The notes under the pieces are model-generated. The model had not been told where the DNA came from, did not search any database, and saw only the letters and a program-made list of their open reading frames with translations. The position numbers and the translations under genes were made by a program. A stretch of DNA of 64,000 bases, from contig NZ_KI911557.1 in the NCBI RefSeq assembly GCF_000515215.1, positions 1,385,586-1,449,585 of the forward strand, written 5' to 3'. Numbering within the stretch: the first letter of the stretch is position 1; every line of letters starts with the position of its first letter. Positions 50,101 through 57,934 of this stretch are shown here, piece by piece. Source of the DNA: Methylomonas sp. 11b (lineage in GTDB: Bacteria; Pseudomonadota; Gammaproteobacteria; Methylococcales; Methylomonadaceae).

Positions 50101-50255
50101 TGGGAAGTCTGTCTGACTTGGCTGAACGCTATGCCGAGGACACTTATAAGCCTTTTGTACAACGCCCCATTTTTCAGGGCGTGTTGTTAATCATTATGGC
50201 CGCCGCCATCGGCTACACCGACTACTTATCGATCGTGCTGAAGGTGCTTGGCTAA
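47175..50255 (+). CDS. Large membrane protein with periplasmic domain, function unknown
   Basis: A 1026-residue protein I do not recognise. One N-terminal membrane helix (about 12-28) is followed by a periplasmic region of roughly 600 residues. Within it, HSIGAIGVLGSDVYDKLLVLQALHAKFPDIWYF-type sequence resembles a type I periplasmic-binding fold. The last 400 residues hold seven or eight membrane helices (about 640-665, 685-705, 725-750, 790-815, 830-855, 905-925, 935-955, 1005-1025) with a cytoplasmic loop. ATG at 47175. A sensor or transport role is only a guess. Confidence 0.7.
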   Translation: MSKENKSSLISPNVLSLLLIILGGSLFVGQSPFNDSRPNKAPIPQQQAGFKSDVDARLWQDPFEAIANQNLNRENYQQYKNTEEVIKTVQKQLGELRDTRQIVMATLMPNGHYQEDVETRRRIRYAVLSGLTADQNNEYAPSDPEHIGYVNYRLNDTSTLIAFESLVWKPNPVYSLRDDDKHPPILVLYLDNKLFGYQPLHDLFENLRKIYLKNSQFNLEFNVLGPATSDELQNMARAVKPAAKSDGKPLFRIYSPRATVDEGKLLFGTRTPDRNEPTNLTEHFGAGLPFIRTTATDSQLATALSKELALRGVRIGNRAKLANSTKHVVLISETESLYAYHIGTTFADALVKTAMNGENPATDCDGQLTPKSDCLRQYVHQYTYFRGLDGKTLRGQSSPITATKSGDNESSNSSEASKAMEHADGDSQFDYMRRLTNQIQDIEEKLEDSNHSIGAIGVLGSDVYDKLLVLQALHAKFPDIWYFTNVMDARFLHPDQNEWARNLIVVSSFGLQLPQELQHGIPPFRDSYQTAYFLAAQMALWDSNPASSEPTSVTEVCNTIDSQSLLDQTVFSHPAIHEIGRTKAFPLSHANSEPQTRRKDCKVLGPMARFIQAADNTRDKARRMDIEQQPLLADQPFLKFFRIALKILICALLFACLWLYFHRKITIADAAKLPVEVSVLSLQRTWLLFCLLVGCGLTAFVLNTEQTEPIALIEGVSMWSTEAVRFAALVATVFWVIETVKFPRLFWERLNFSGKFGVSADNRCHAHDQSLQRRLERNLSMGRVGILTLAAWLLTFAIILSLGVPVTPYRGEFVYHLDFILLRLVLVPTYLFLMISVTEAAQAIIQFIRSIPRAEPWPVSMTEEYRATLNIDNAYLQDWVTIRLVGDMTQQASRLISYPLFAAALMVLARMSYFDNWHTPPGLLIVIGVCIAYLFYCDFRLKAVADKTEHESLKNLRRLSIANQGNADNPPLAGKLGSLSDLAERYAEDTYKPFVQRPIFQGVLLIIMAAAIGYTDYLSIVLKVLG

Positions 50256-50370
50256 CAGGGCAATTCCATTTTAGGCCGTTAGCATCTCCGGAAAGAGGAC
50301 TTAGGCGATTGAATTTCGTATAAAAAAATGCGATGGTGGTACCGTAAATCCTGCGTTAGTAAGATATTGG

Positions 50371-50394
50371 CTTAAGCTCGCTTAAGTCTTTTTA
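50371..50394 (+). terminator. Possible terminator before the ParB-like gene
   Basis: A CTTAAGC/GCTTAAG palindrome at 50371-50386 is followed by TCTTTTTA. The stem is AT-rich with a very small loop, so it is a weak terminator; it could also be a protein-binding dyad upstream of the ParB-like gene. Confidence 0.35.
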
Positions 50395-50422
50395 TAGACA
50401 CCTGACAACCCAGAGAAAGCCT

Positions 50423-51217
50423 ATGCTCGCTACCAAACGCTACGAATATTTACCCATCGAACAAATCGAATTTCATCACACGCTCACCAACCATAGAGAA
50501 CTAGATCGGGCCAAGGTCGCGCATCTGGAAAAAGACATCGTGGTCAATGGCCTGTTCGAGCCACTGGTGGTTTGGGAGCGTAACAACCGCGAATATTATC
50601 TGGTCGGCGGCTTTCATCGCATGGAGGCCATTCAAGGCATCCGCCGCGCCAATCCCGGCTATTTCGATAGAGTGGACGTCAGAATCGTCACCGGCGACCC
50701 GGATGAAATCAAGGCGCTGAATCTAAAACTGAATTCCGACCGCGTCGACACCCGCATCACCGATTATTTCCAGACCGTGATTTACTTGAACAATGCCAAC
50801 TGGTCCAGAGAGCGCATCGCCGAATTCTTCGACAAAAGCATCAGCTGGATCGACGACATCATTCGCTACGCCCCGCTGACCACGGAAGCAATGCGCGAAA
50901 AACTGGCCGGCGGCGAGTTGTCCTGGGCCAGGGCACGCGACATCTTGCGTAAAGCCTTAAACGCACCGCCCGGCAACGAAAAAGACATTATCGAAAGCGA
51001 ACTGTCCCGACCCGCGCAGCCCGTTGCCAAACCCCTACCCTTCCATACAACGATCAAACGTTTATCCAGCTCGGTTAAAGCCGATCCCAAACGCACGTTT
51101 AAAGTCAGCACCCAGGATATTTACGCCTTGGTGCTGACCTTGCGCGGCAAAAACGTCGATCAGGAGGCCATCGAACGGGTGCGTAAAGCCTTTCCTATTT
51201 TGTGGGACGATGAATAG
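50423..51217 (+). CDS. ParB N-terminal domain protein
   Basis: A 264-residue protein with an N-terminal ParB/sulfiredoxin-like domain (YLPIEQIEFHHTLTNHRELD, LEKDIVVNGLFEPLVVWERN, VGGFHRMEAIQ; residues 6-75). A helix-turn-helix-like middle follows (RERIAEFFDKSISWIDDIIRYAPL; GELSWARARDILRKAL). No parA lies nearby and there is no GERR box, so a chromosome-partition role is unlikely; a DNA-binding regulator is a reasonable inference. It follows the large membrane protein by 167 bases in the same direction. Confidence 0.75.
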   Translation: MLATKRYEYLPIEQIEFHHTLTNHRELDRAKVAHLEKDIVVNGLFEPLVVWERNNREYYLVGGFHRMEAIQGIRRANPGYFDRVDVRIVTGDPDEIKALNLKLNSDRVDTRITDYFQTVIYLNNANWSRERIAEFFDKSISWIDDIIRYAPLTTEAMREKLAGGELSWARARDILRKALNAPPGNEKDIIESELSRPAQPVAKPLPFHTTIKRLSSSVKADPKRTFKVSTQDIYALVLTLRGKNVDQEAIERVRKAFPILWDDE

Positions 51218-51303
51218 TTCGATAACCGGAAACTAGCCATTCCTGAATTGTCATAAAACCATTCGCCCGCGTCAGCTAAGATAAGTTTGACTGGAACAAT
51301 CCT

Positions 51304-51325
51304 CCGCTTAGCGAATCATAAGCGG
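51304..51325. other. Stem-loop upstream of the lipoprotein hydrolase gene
   Basis: CCGCTTA and TAAGCGG form a seven-base-pair stem with an eight-base loop, with no T run after it. It may be the 3' end structure of the ParB-like gene or a leader structure. Confidence 0.3.
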
Positions 51326-51367
51326 GGGAAACTTTGGGAAATTCAATGCTGAAATAATGTGTTAGCA

Positions 51368-52405
51368 ATGAAAAATCTTATTTTGAAAATAGTGAACGCT
51401 CGCAAACCGTATCGGAAACGCATGCCGCCGTTGGCTGGCGTATTGCTGCTCTCGCTGAGCGGCTGTATGCCGATGAGCTATCCACCCGGCGCTAAGACCA
51501 ATACCGCGCAGCTGGGCGAGAATACTTTTCTAACCGAAGACGGCGCCAGTCTACCGCTACGCCGCTGGCTGCCCGACACCGAACCCAATGCAGTGATCAT
51601 CGCGCTGCACGGCTTTAACGATTACAGCCACTTCTTCGATGCGCCGGGCAACTATTTCAGCAAACTCGGCATCGCCTGTTTCGCTTACGACCAACGCGGT
51701 TTTGGCGCAGCACCACAGCGCGGCTTGTGGGCGGGCAGCGAGGCTTACGCACAGGATTTAAAACAATTAACCCGCCTGCTGAAACAGCGCTACCCGAACA
51801 AACCACTTTACCTACTGGGCGAAAGCATGGGCGGCGCGATTGTGATTACCGCCGTACAGCAGGACGATATGCCGGATGTGGCCGGCATCATCCTCGCCGC
51901 GCCGGCGCTATGGGCCAGGTCGACCATGCCTTGGTATCAAACCAGTTTGTTATGGACGCTGGCGCATAGTCTACCCTGGCTAACCTTGACCGGTAGCGGG
52001 CTGGAGATCATGCCGTCGGATAATATCGACATGCTGCGGGCGATGGGCCGCGATCCGATGGTGATCAAGGCCACCCGCGTGGAAACGGTATACGGCTTAA
52101 CCAACCTGATGGACGCCGCGTTCGACAGCGCCGGCTCGCTTCGGGCGCATACGCTAATGCTGTACGGCGAGAAAGACGAAGTCATCCCCAAGGAACCCAC
52201 CTACGCTTTCTTGCAACAAATGCTGAACACCACCGATACAGCGGAAAAAACCGTGGCTATTTACCAGAACGGTTACCACATGCTGCTCCGCGATCTGCAA
52301 GCCCCTACCGCCTGGCAAGACATCGTCGCCTGGATTAAATCCGGCCCGAACCAGCTGCCTTCCGGTGCGGATAGCCGCGCCCGGCAATTGTTGAGTAAGG
52401 GCTAA
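51368..52405 (+). CDS. Alpha/beta hydrolase, lysophospholipase-like lipoprotein
   Basis: A 345-residue lipoprotein (lipobox LLSLSGC, lipidated Cys at about residue 33) with an alpha/beta hydrolase fold of the S33/monoacylglycerol-lipase group. It has LHGFNDYSHFFD, FAYDQRGFG, the nucleophile elbow GESMGG, LMLYGEKDEVIP for the acid and a late His in NGYHMLLRD. It probably cleaves lysophospholipids or acylglycerols at the outer membrane (inference). The ATG has no good ribosome-binding site. Confidence 0.85.
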   Translation: MKNLILKIVNARKPYRKRMPPLAGVLLLSLSGCMPMSYPPGAKTNTAQLGENTFLTEDGASLPLRRWLPDTEPNAVIIALHGFNDYSHFFDAPGNYFSKLGIACFAYDQRGFGAAPQRGLWAGSEAYAQDLKQLTRLLKQRYPNKPLYLLGESMGGAIVITAVQQDDMPDVAGIILAAPALWARSTMPWYQTSLLWTLAHSLPWLTLTGSGLEIMPSDNIDMLRAMGRDPMVIKATRVETVYGLTNLMDAAFDSAGSLRAHTLMLYGEKDEVIPKEPTYAFLQQMLNTTDTAEKTVAIYQNGYHMLLRDLQAPTAWQDIVAWIKSGPNQLPSGADSRARQLLSKG

Positions 52406-52535
52406 AGCCTTTTTACCGGCAGACGCGCGCGGAGTGTGTCGGCCAAAAGTCAGTAAGCGCTTTTGGGGCGATGGCATCGAAACTGTTAAACTGCGACGCA
52501 GTTTATTAACCTAACCCTTAGATCCCCCACTATCC

Positions 52536-53312
52536 ATGCTCCGCATCATCTCCGTCAATCTAAACGGCATTCGTTCGGCAACCAGAAAAGGTTTTTACGA
52601 CTGGTTAGACACCCAAAATCCAGACTTCGTCTGCCTACAGGAACTCAAAGCCCAGGCCAGCGATATGACAGCCGAGATGCTGGCTCCGAAAGGTCTACAC
52701 GGTTATTTTCATTATGCTGAAAAGAAAGGCTACAGCGGCGTAGGCATCTACAGCAAACAGCCGGCAGATGCAGTAATAGCAGGCTTAGGGCATGCCGACA
52801 TCGATAGCGAGGGCCGCTATCTGGAAGTGCAAGTCGGTAATCTATCGGTCATTTCCCTATACCTACCGTCCGGCTCCAGCAGCGAGGAGCGGCAAACTGT
52901 CAAATACAGCGTGATGGAGCGCTTCAACCCGCATCTTGCCGAACTGAAAGCCAGCGGTCGGGAAGTAGTAATTTGCGGTGACTGGAATATCGCCCACAAA
53001 GAAGCCGATTTGAAAAACTGGCGCGGCAATCAGAAAAACTCCGGTTTTTTACCGGCGGAAAGGGCCTGGATGACCCAAGTTTACGATGAGTTGGGCTGGG
53101 TGGACGTCTATCGCCGTCTGCATCCAGACGCTACCGACACCTGCTACACCTGGTGGAGCAATCGCGGCCAGGCTTGGGCCAAGAATGTCGGTTGGCGCAT
53201 CGATTATCAAGTCGCCACGCCGGGCATTGCCAGCCGAGCGCAGTCAACCAGCATTTTTAAAGAGCAACGCTTCAGCGACCATGCGCCGTTGATCGTCGAT
53301 TACGCTGACTAG
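52536..53312 (+). CDS. xthA: Exodeoxyribonuclease III
   Basis: XthA is the AP endonuclease/3'-exonuclease of base excision repair. The 258-residue protein has the metal and catalytic motifs of the family: NLNGIRSA, LQELKAQ, YSGVGIYSK, GDWNIAHKEADLKNW and SDHAPLIVDY with the terminal His. It ends at the start of the long ntrBC control region. Confidence 0.95.
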   Translation: MLRIISVNLNGIRSATRKGFYDWLDTQNPDFVCLQELKAQASDMTAEMLAPKGLHGYFHYAEKKGYSGVGIYSKQPADAVIAGLGHADIDSEGRYLEVQVGNLSVISLYLPSGSSSEERQTVKYSVMERFNPHLAELKASGREVVICGDWNIAHKEADLKNWRGNQKNSGFLPAERAWMTQVYDELGWVDVYRRLHPDATDTCYTWWSNRGQAWAKNVGWRIDYQVATPGIASRAQSTSIFKEQRFSDHAPLIVDYAD

Positions 53313-53361
53313 TCGCCAATCGACAAGTGCACCGAATTAGCGACACAGCTGTTCGATTGAC

Positions 53362-53376
53362 GCACCAGCCTGGTTA
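53362..53376. promoter_or_regulatory. Weak NtrC-like site
   Basis: GCACCAGCCTGGTTA has arms GCACCA and TGGTTA around 3 bases (consensus GCACCA-N3-TGGTGC, 4 of 6 in the right arm). A half site GCACCAATT follows 30 bases later at 53392. Confidence 0.35.
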
Positions 53377-53600
53377 CTCGTGCTGACAGGCGCACCAATT
53401 CAGATCAAAGTTTGTCATCGACAGGGAAATACCCTATAAAAAATCTTATCACCCAAGCGCCCCAACCGGTTTATTAACCAGCTCCCTCAACCCATGGTGC
53501 GGTCATTTCCGCAGACACAGGGGCCAGCATACTTGATGCAAACGGCTAGACTTGACCGCTATCACCCCGTAACTTCGCTTGACTCAATTTAAACTCACTA

Positions 53601-53616
53601 GCACCAATATGGTGCA
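53601..53616. promoter_or_regulatory. NtrC binding site, perfect dyad
   Basis: GCACCAATATGGTGCA is a perfect match to the enterobacterial NtrC dyad (GCACCA-N3-TGGTGC). It lies about 275 bases upstream of the predicted ntrB transcription start, a normal distance for an enhancer. Confidence 0.7.
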
Positions 53617-53759
53617 TACATATAGCGCACAGCCGAGCATCCGAGTTTGCTGATAGGCTTCTCAAACATTTTTGCCGCCGTGATGGATATTGATCCTATA
53701 CCAGCGCATAAGGCTTAAAGCCGGGATAGTGATAAAAACCCCAGCCCTAGCCCACCTTT

Positions 53760-53774
53760 GCACTAACATGAGCC
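53760..53774. promoter_or_regulatory. Weak NtrC-like site
   Basis: GCACTAACATGAGCC matches the left arm well and the right arm poorly. It is 31 bases, three helical turns, from the next site, the spacing seen between the two strong NtrC sites of enterobacterial glnA. Confidence 0.4.
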
Positions 53775-53790
53775 ATCAATTCGGGCGAAC

Positions 53791-53806
53791 GCACTAATAT
53801 TGTGCA
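53791..53806. promoter_or_regulatory. NtrC binding site
   Basis: GCACTAATATTGTGCA is a near-perfect dyad with the NtrC spacing (GCACTA-N3-TTGTGC). It is centred about 85 bases upstream of the expected ntrB start. Confidence 0.65.
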
Positions 53807-53855
53807 TTCGAGCTGTTTTTTACCCGGTAAATGGGCCGATAAGGCAACTTTAGGC

Positions 53856-53872
53856 TTGGCGTACAAATTGCT
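53856..53872 (+). promoter_or_regulatory. Sigma-54 promoter of ntrBC
   Basis: TTGGCGTACAAATTGCT is close to the consensus TGGCACG-N4-TTGC, with GG and GC 10 bases apart. Start near 53883, about 24 bases before ntrB. NtrC dyads upstream make positive autoregulation under nitrogen limitation likely. Confidence 0.8.
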
Positions 53873-53906
53873 TATTCACTATAACCCTTAAAACTTAAAT
53901 TAACCC

Positions 53907-54962
53907 GTGCACAAAAAGATACTGGATCACTTAAACGAAGCAATCCTGCTGTTTGACAAGGACTTGCGCCTGACCTATATCAATCCCGCCGGCGAGATGC
54001 TGCTTGCCGACAGCGCTAAACATTTGCTTGGCCAAACGGCGCACAAACTATTCAAAACCGCGCATAACACCCTATTTAACGATTTGCTGCCGCGTTTGTA
54101 TTTGCTGGAGCCGCTGGTCGATAGAGAATTAATCCTAGAGCGGCTAAGTCAATCGATTACGGTTAACCTAAGCGCCACACCGTTGCTCGAGGATGGAAAA
54201 TTAAGCGAAATCCTGATCGAACTGCAACAAGTAGACCGGCATTTACGCATTACCAAGGAAGAACAATTGCTGGCCCAACAAAACACCAGCCGCATGCTGG
54301 TGCGCGGCTTGGCGCATGAAATCAAGAATCCGCTGGGCGGTTTGCGCGGCGCGGCGCAATTGCTGGACCTGGAACTGCAAGATCCTGAATTAAAGGAATA
54401 TACGCAAATCATTATCGCCGAGTCCGACCGCTTGCAGGATCTAATGGACAAAATGCTCGGCCCCAACAAACCCGCGCATAAAAGCCAGCTGAATATTCAC
54501 GAAGTACTGGAACGCGTCCGACATCTGGTCACGGTAGAAGCCGCCCACGGCATTATGCTGCATACCAATTACGACCCGAGCATCCCGGAGATTTTCGCCG
54601 ACAAAAACCAGCTGATCCAGGCCATTCTGAATATCGTCCGCAATGCTGTGCAAGCCGTGCAGAACCACGGTGTGATTACCATGAAAACCCGGGTGCAACG
54701 GCATATGACCATAGGGCGCAAACGCTACAAGCTGACCGTCAAAATCGACATTATCGATAACGGCCCGGGTATCAAACCCGAGCTGATGGGACAGATTTTT
54801 TATCCAATGATTACCGGCCGTGCCGAGGGCACCGGACTTGGCCTATCTATTGCGCAATCTTTGATCAACCAGCATAACGGCTTGATTGAATGCGAAAGCG
54901 AGCCGGGCAACACCGTATTTTCCATCTACCTACCTTTGGAGACGAATCATGCAAATACCTGA
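53907..54962 (+). CDS. ntrB: Nitrogen regulation sensor kinase NtrB
   Basis: NtrB (GlnL, NRII) phosphorylates NtrC when nitrogen is low and is controlled by PII. The 351-residue soluble kinase has a PAS domain (residues 5-105), His137 in LAHEIKNPLGG, an N box (ILNIVRNAVQAV) and G boxes (DNGPGIKPELMG, GTGLGLSIAQ). The start is GTG (aligned with MHKK) and lacks a Shine-Dalgarno, which may keep translation low. Overlaps ntrC by 14 bases. Confidence 0.95.
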   Translation: MHKKILDHLNEAILLFDKDLRLTYINPAGEMLLADSAKHLLGQTAHKLFKTAHNTLFNDLLPRLYLLEPLVDRELILERLSQSITVNLSATPLLEDGKLSEILIELQQVDRHLRITKEEQLLAQQNTSRMLVRGLAHEIKNPLGGLRGAAQLLDLELQDPELKEYTQIIIAESDRLQDLMDKMLGPNKPAHKSQLNIHEVLERVRHLVTVEAAHGIMLHTNYDPSIPEIFADKNQLIQAILNIVRNAVQAVQNHGVITMKTRVQRHMTIGRKRYKLTVKIDIIDNGPGIKPELMGQIFYPMITGRAEGTGLGLSIAQSLINQHNGLIECESEPGNTVFSIYLPLETNHANT

Positions 54963-56370
54963 CAAGGTCTGGATTGTCGATGATGACAAATCCATCCGCT
55001 GGGTACTTGAAAAAGCCTTGCAAAAAGCCGGCGTGCATACGCAAAGCTTCGCCAGCGCCAACGAATTGTTGAAATCACTACCTGGCGGGCTACCGCAAGT
55101 ATTGATCACCGATATTCGCATGCCGGGCATGGACGGCTTCGAGTTGTTGCGGAACATTCAAAACAGTTATCCGGATTTACCGGTGATCGTGATGACCGCT
55201 CATTCCGACCTGGAAAGCGCGGTGTCGGCGTTTCACGGCGGGGCGTTCGAATACCTGCCTAAACCCTTCGATGTCACCGAAGTCGTCGAAACCGTACAAC
55301 GCGCCTGCGCTCACAGCAAACAACGGCAAAGCGACATTGTGCAAGCCCCGCCGACCGTGGAGGAAACTCCGGAAATCATCGGCGAAGCGCCGGCCATGCA
55401 AGAAGTGTTTCGGGCGATAGGCCGTCTGGCGCGCTCGCACATCACCGTACTGATTAACGGCGAATCCGGCACAGGTAAGGAACTGGTCGCCAAGGCCCTG
55501 CATCGCCACAGTCCGCGCGCCGAGCAACCGTTCATAGCCCTGAATATGGCGGCCATTCCTAAAGACTTGATGGAATCCGAACTATTCGGCCATGAAAAAG
55601 GTGCGTTTACCGGTGCCCAAGCCCGGCGTATCGGTCGATTCGAACAAGCCAACAACGGCACATTGTTTCTGGATGAAATCGGCGACATGCCCGCCGAATT
55701 GCAAACCCGCTTGCTGCGGGTACTGGCGGACAATGAGTTTTATCCCGTAGGTGCTCACACCTCGGTAAGAGTGAACGTGCGCATCATCGCCGCCACCCAC
55801 CAGGACCTGGAAGCGCTGGTGGCCCAGGGCCGGTTTCGGGAAGACTTGTTTCACCGACTGAACGTGATTCGGATTCATATTCCGCCATTGCGCGAACGCA
55901 GGCAGGATATAGGCTTGTTGATGCGGCATTATCTGTATCAAAGCGCGAAGGAACTGAATACCGAGATCAAACTGTTAAAGCCGGAAACCGAGGCATTTTT
56001 AAGCGGTTTGAAGTGGCCTGGTAATGTGCGGCAACTGGAAAATATCTGCCGCTGGCTGACGGTGATGGCCTCCGGCCGGGAAATTCATCTGGAAGATTTA
56101 CCGCCGGAACTGACCCACAATAGCGGCGATTCCGCATCCGGCGAAACAACACCGGGAGATTGGGAAAGCCAGTTTAAAAACTGGGTCAAGCAACAATTAA
56201 CGACCGGCAAAGTGGACATCGCCAAACAGGCTATTCCCACCTTAGAAACTCTGTTGATTGAAGCGGCTTTGAATCATACGCATGGTCGCAAACACGAAGC
56301 AGCACTGTTGCTGGGCTATGGTCGTAATACCTTGACCCGCAAAATCAAGGAGCTAGATATTAAAGAATAA
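54949..56370 (+). CDS. ntrC: Nitrogen regulation response regulator NtrC
   Basis: Sigma-54-dependent activator of nitrogen genes. The 473-residue protein has a receiver domain with Asp55 (LITDIRMPGMDGF), AAA+ Walker A GESGTGKE, the GAFTGA loop, and a Fis-type helix-turn-helix at the end (HGRKHEAALLLGYGRNTLTRKI). The ATG at 54949 has GGAG upstream and gives the family N-terminus. No glnA is adjacent, in contrast to enterobacterial glnALG. Confidence 0.96.
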   Translation: MQIPDKVWIVDDDKSIRWVLEKALQKAGVHTQSFASANELLKSLPGGLPQVLITDIRMPGMDGFELLRNIQNSYPDLPVIVMTAHSDLESAVSAFHGGAFEYLPKPFDVTEVVETVQRACAHSKQRQSDIVQAPPTVEETPEIIGEAPAMQEVFRAIGRLARSHITVLINGESGTGKELVAKALHRHSPRAEQPFIALNMAAIPKDLMESELFGHEKGAFTGAQARRIGRFEQANNGTLFLDEIGDMPAELQTRLLRVLADNEFYPVGAHTSVRVNVRIIAATHQDLEALVAQGRFREDLFHRLNVIRIHIPPLRERRQDIGLLMRHYLYQSAKELNTEIKLLKPETEAFLSGLKWPGNVRQLENICRWLTVMASGREIHLEDLPPELTHNSGDSASGETTPGDWESQFKNWVKQQLTTGKVDIAKQAIPTLETLLIEAALNHTHGRKHEAALLLGYGRNTLTRKIKELDIKE

Positions 56371-56371
56371 G

Positions 56372-56415
56372 CGCCCCCGCTGCCGGGAAACCGCCATTTC
56401 CTGCACAGCGGGGCG
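56372..56415 (+). other. GC-rich stem-loop after ntrC
   Basis: CGCCCCCGCTG pairs with CAGCGGGGCG across a 23-base loop immediately after the ntrC stop, without a T run. It may protect the 3' end or be part of the terminator that follows. Confidence 0.45.
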
Positions 56416-56444
56416 TCCTCGATAGCCGTTTGCTGAGGCATTTT

Positions 56445-56471
56445 GGCCGGCAAAAACCGGCAGGTTTTTTT
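56445..56471 (+). terminator. Rho-independent terminator of ntrBC
   Basis: GCCGG and CCGGC form a stem around CAAAAA, followed by AGG and seven T residues. It separates ntrBC from the dynamin-like gene. Confidence 0.75.
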
Positions 56472-56547
56472 ATCCGTTTAAATGCCTTCGGTGTATACTC
56501 CCGCCGTCTGATTAACCTCAATAACAAGCAGAGAAGGTTTATATCTA

Positions 56548-57915
56548 ATGGCGGATAAAACGGTAAGTAAACACCTGACCAATCTTGAAAGACAGTTCGC
56601 GGCGAACGATCCGGTTTTGCAAAAAACCGCCAAGATATTTCAGGATCTCGATGAAATCGAGTTTGAACTGGGTTTGATCGATAACGACGAGACTACCGCG
56701 CGCAAAACCAGTTGGTGGCCAATTGTCAGCACCTTGGGCGGTTACTCACCAGCCAAATCAGACTTTGTCAATCGCTACCTGGGCGTACAACTGCACACCG
56801 CCCGCCATAAATTCACCGTACTGCAATATACACCGCAAACCAATACCGCTACCCTACCCGGTACCGCATTGGACGCCGACCACCGCTTGCCGTTTTATCA
56901 AATCAGCCGTCAAATCGATTTGGCCGCCAACGGCGAAGGCAGCAAACTTAACGGTTATCTGGAACTGGTCACCGTCAATAGCGGCAAATTGAAAAATAAG
57001 CTGTTGATCGACACTCCGGTATTAAATCCGGCGGCGGAAAATCCGGTGTCCGGCCTACTGCGGAAATACGTAATAGGCATCTCCGATCTGGTACTGGTAT
57101 TTAACGACTTATTCGAAGCCGACGCCGATTTGATCAAGGACACCCTGGCAGAGATCGTTGCCCACCAGGATGCCAACAAATTTATATTCGTCATCGATCA
57201 TTCCGAAATCACTATCGATGCGCTGAAAAGCCAGGAAATCGCCGCATCCTGGCAACGCCGCCTGGCCGAACTGGGCATCCACACCGGCCAATTCATTGTG
57301 TTATCGCAATCCGGCGATACCTCGCTGTTCGATCAGCGCTTCAACAACATTAATAATGATCGCTCATACCGCATACTCGGCACACTAGAAAACAGTATCC
57401 GCGCAATTGACGACACCATTTTCCCGGAAGTGGAAGAAGCCTTGACCACCTGGAAAGATAGATGCAACGCCTCCACCTTAATCGTGCTGGGTTTTGTGGT
57501 GATGTTGATGTTATTTGCAGAAATCGCCGTGGGCATCCTCGAATTACTGATCGATCCGCTGATAGGCCCAGCCATTCTCGCGGTGTTGATCGGCGTGTTG
57601 ACGCCGCTACATATAGTCGTCAGCCGGGTGCATGCCAAATTCCTGATCAAGCAATTGCACAAGCGGCAAAAACAGTTAAATCTCAGCGAAGATTTGGCGG
57701 GGTTGTTTGAAAAAAGCCTGAGCTTCTGGCGAATTTTGATGCCGATCACCGACCCGGTCGGTAAAACCAAGAAAAACCGTAAAAAGCTAAACGGTCTTAT
57801 CGAGCAAAGCAAAGATTTGGTGCAAGCTCTGAACGACCAGTTCAGCCATAGTCAGCAACCGGAATATCGCAGCCAATACGACGCGTATCCTTATGCCGAC
57901 TCTGAGGAAAACTGA
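56548..57915 (+). CDS. Degenerate dynamin-like GTPase with membrane helices
   Basis: A 455-residue protein with a layout like bacterial dynamin-like proteins. A degenerate P-loop GGYSPAKS lies at residues 64-71 (Ala in place of the last Gly). A switch-like FTVLQYTPQTNTATLPG region and IDTPVL in place of DTPGL (residues 154-159) follow, then NKFIFVIDHSE. Two membrane helices lie at about 313-357. The Lys and Ser of the P-loop are kept, so nucleotide binding may survive while hydrolysis is doubtful. The C-terminus is Gln/Tyr/Ser-rich. Family assignment is inference. Confidence 0.6.
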   Translation: MADKTVSKHLTNLERQFAANDPVLQKTAKIFQDLDEIEFELGLIDNDETTARKTSWWPIVSTLGGYSPAKSDFVNRYLGVQLHTARHKFTVLQYTPQTNTATLPGTALDADHRLPFYQISRQIDLAANGEGSKLNGYLELVTVNSGKLKNKLLIDTPVLNPAAENPVSGLLRKYVIGISDLVLVFNDLFEADADLIKDTLAEIVAHQDANKFIFVIDHSEITIDALKSQEIAASWQRRLAELGIHTGQFIVLSQSGDTSLFDQRFNNINNDRSYRILGTLENSIRAIDDTIFPEVEEALTTWKDRCNASTLIVLGFVVMLMLFAEIAVGILELLIDPLIGPAILAVLIGVLTPLHIVVSRVHAKFLIKQLHKRQKQLNLSEDLAGLFEKSLSFWRILMPITDPVGKTKKNRKKLNGLIEQSKDLVQALNDQFSHSQQPEYRSQYDAYPYADSEEN

Positions 57916-57934
57916 TTAAGTAGCGTGCATCGTA

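Larger units (their letters stand above)
53313..53906. other. 594-bp ntrBC control region
   Basis: No gene is visible in either strand. It contains a cluster of NtrC-type dyads and a sigma-54 promoter, listed separately. The unusual length for this compact genome and the density of sites mark it as a regulatory region; a small RNA cannot be excluded. Confidence 0.6.

Noticed and set aside
50423..51217. Chromosome partition ParB
   Set aside because: There is no parA, no parS-like site seen and the arginine box of partition ParB proteins is missing.
53496..53501. TGGTGC half site in the ntrBC control region
   Set aside because: The left arm at the right spacing does not match, so it is no NtrC dyad.
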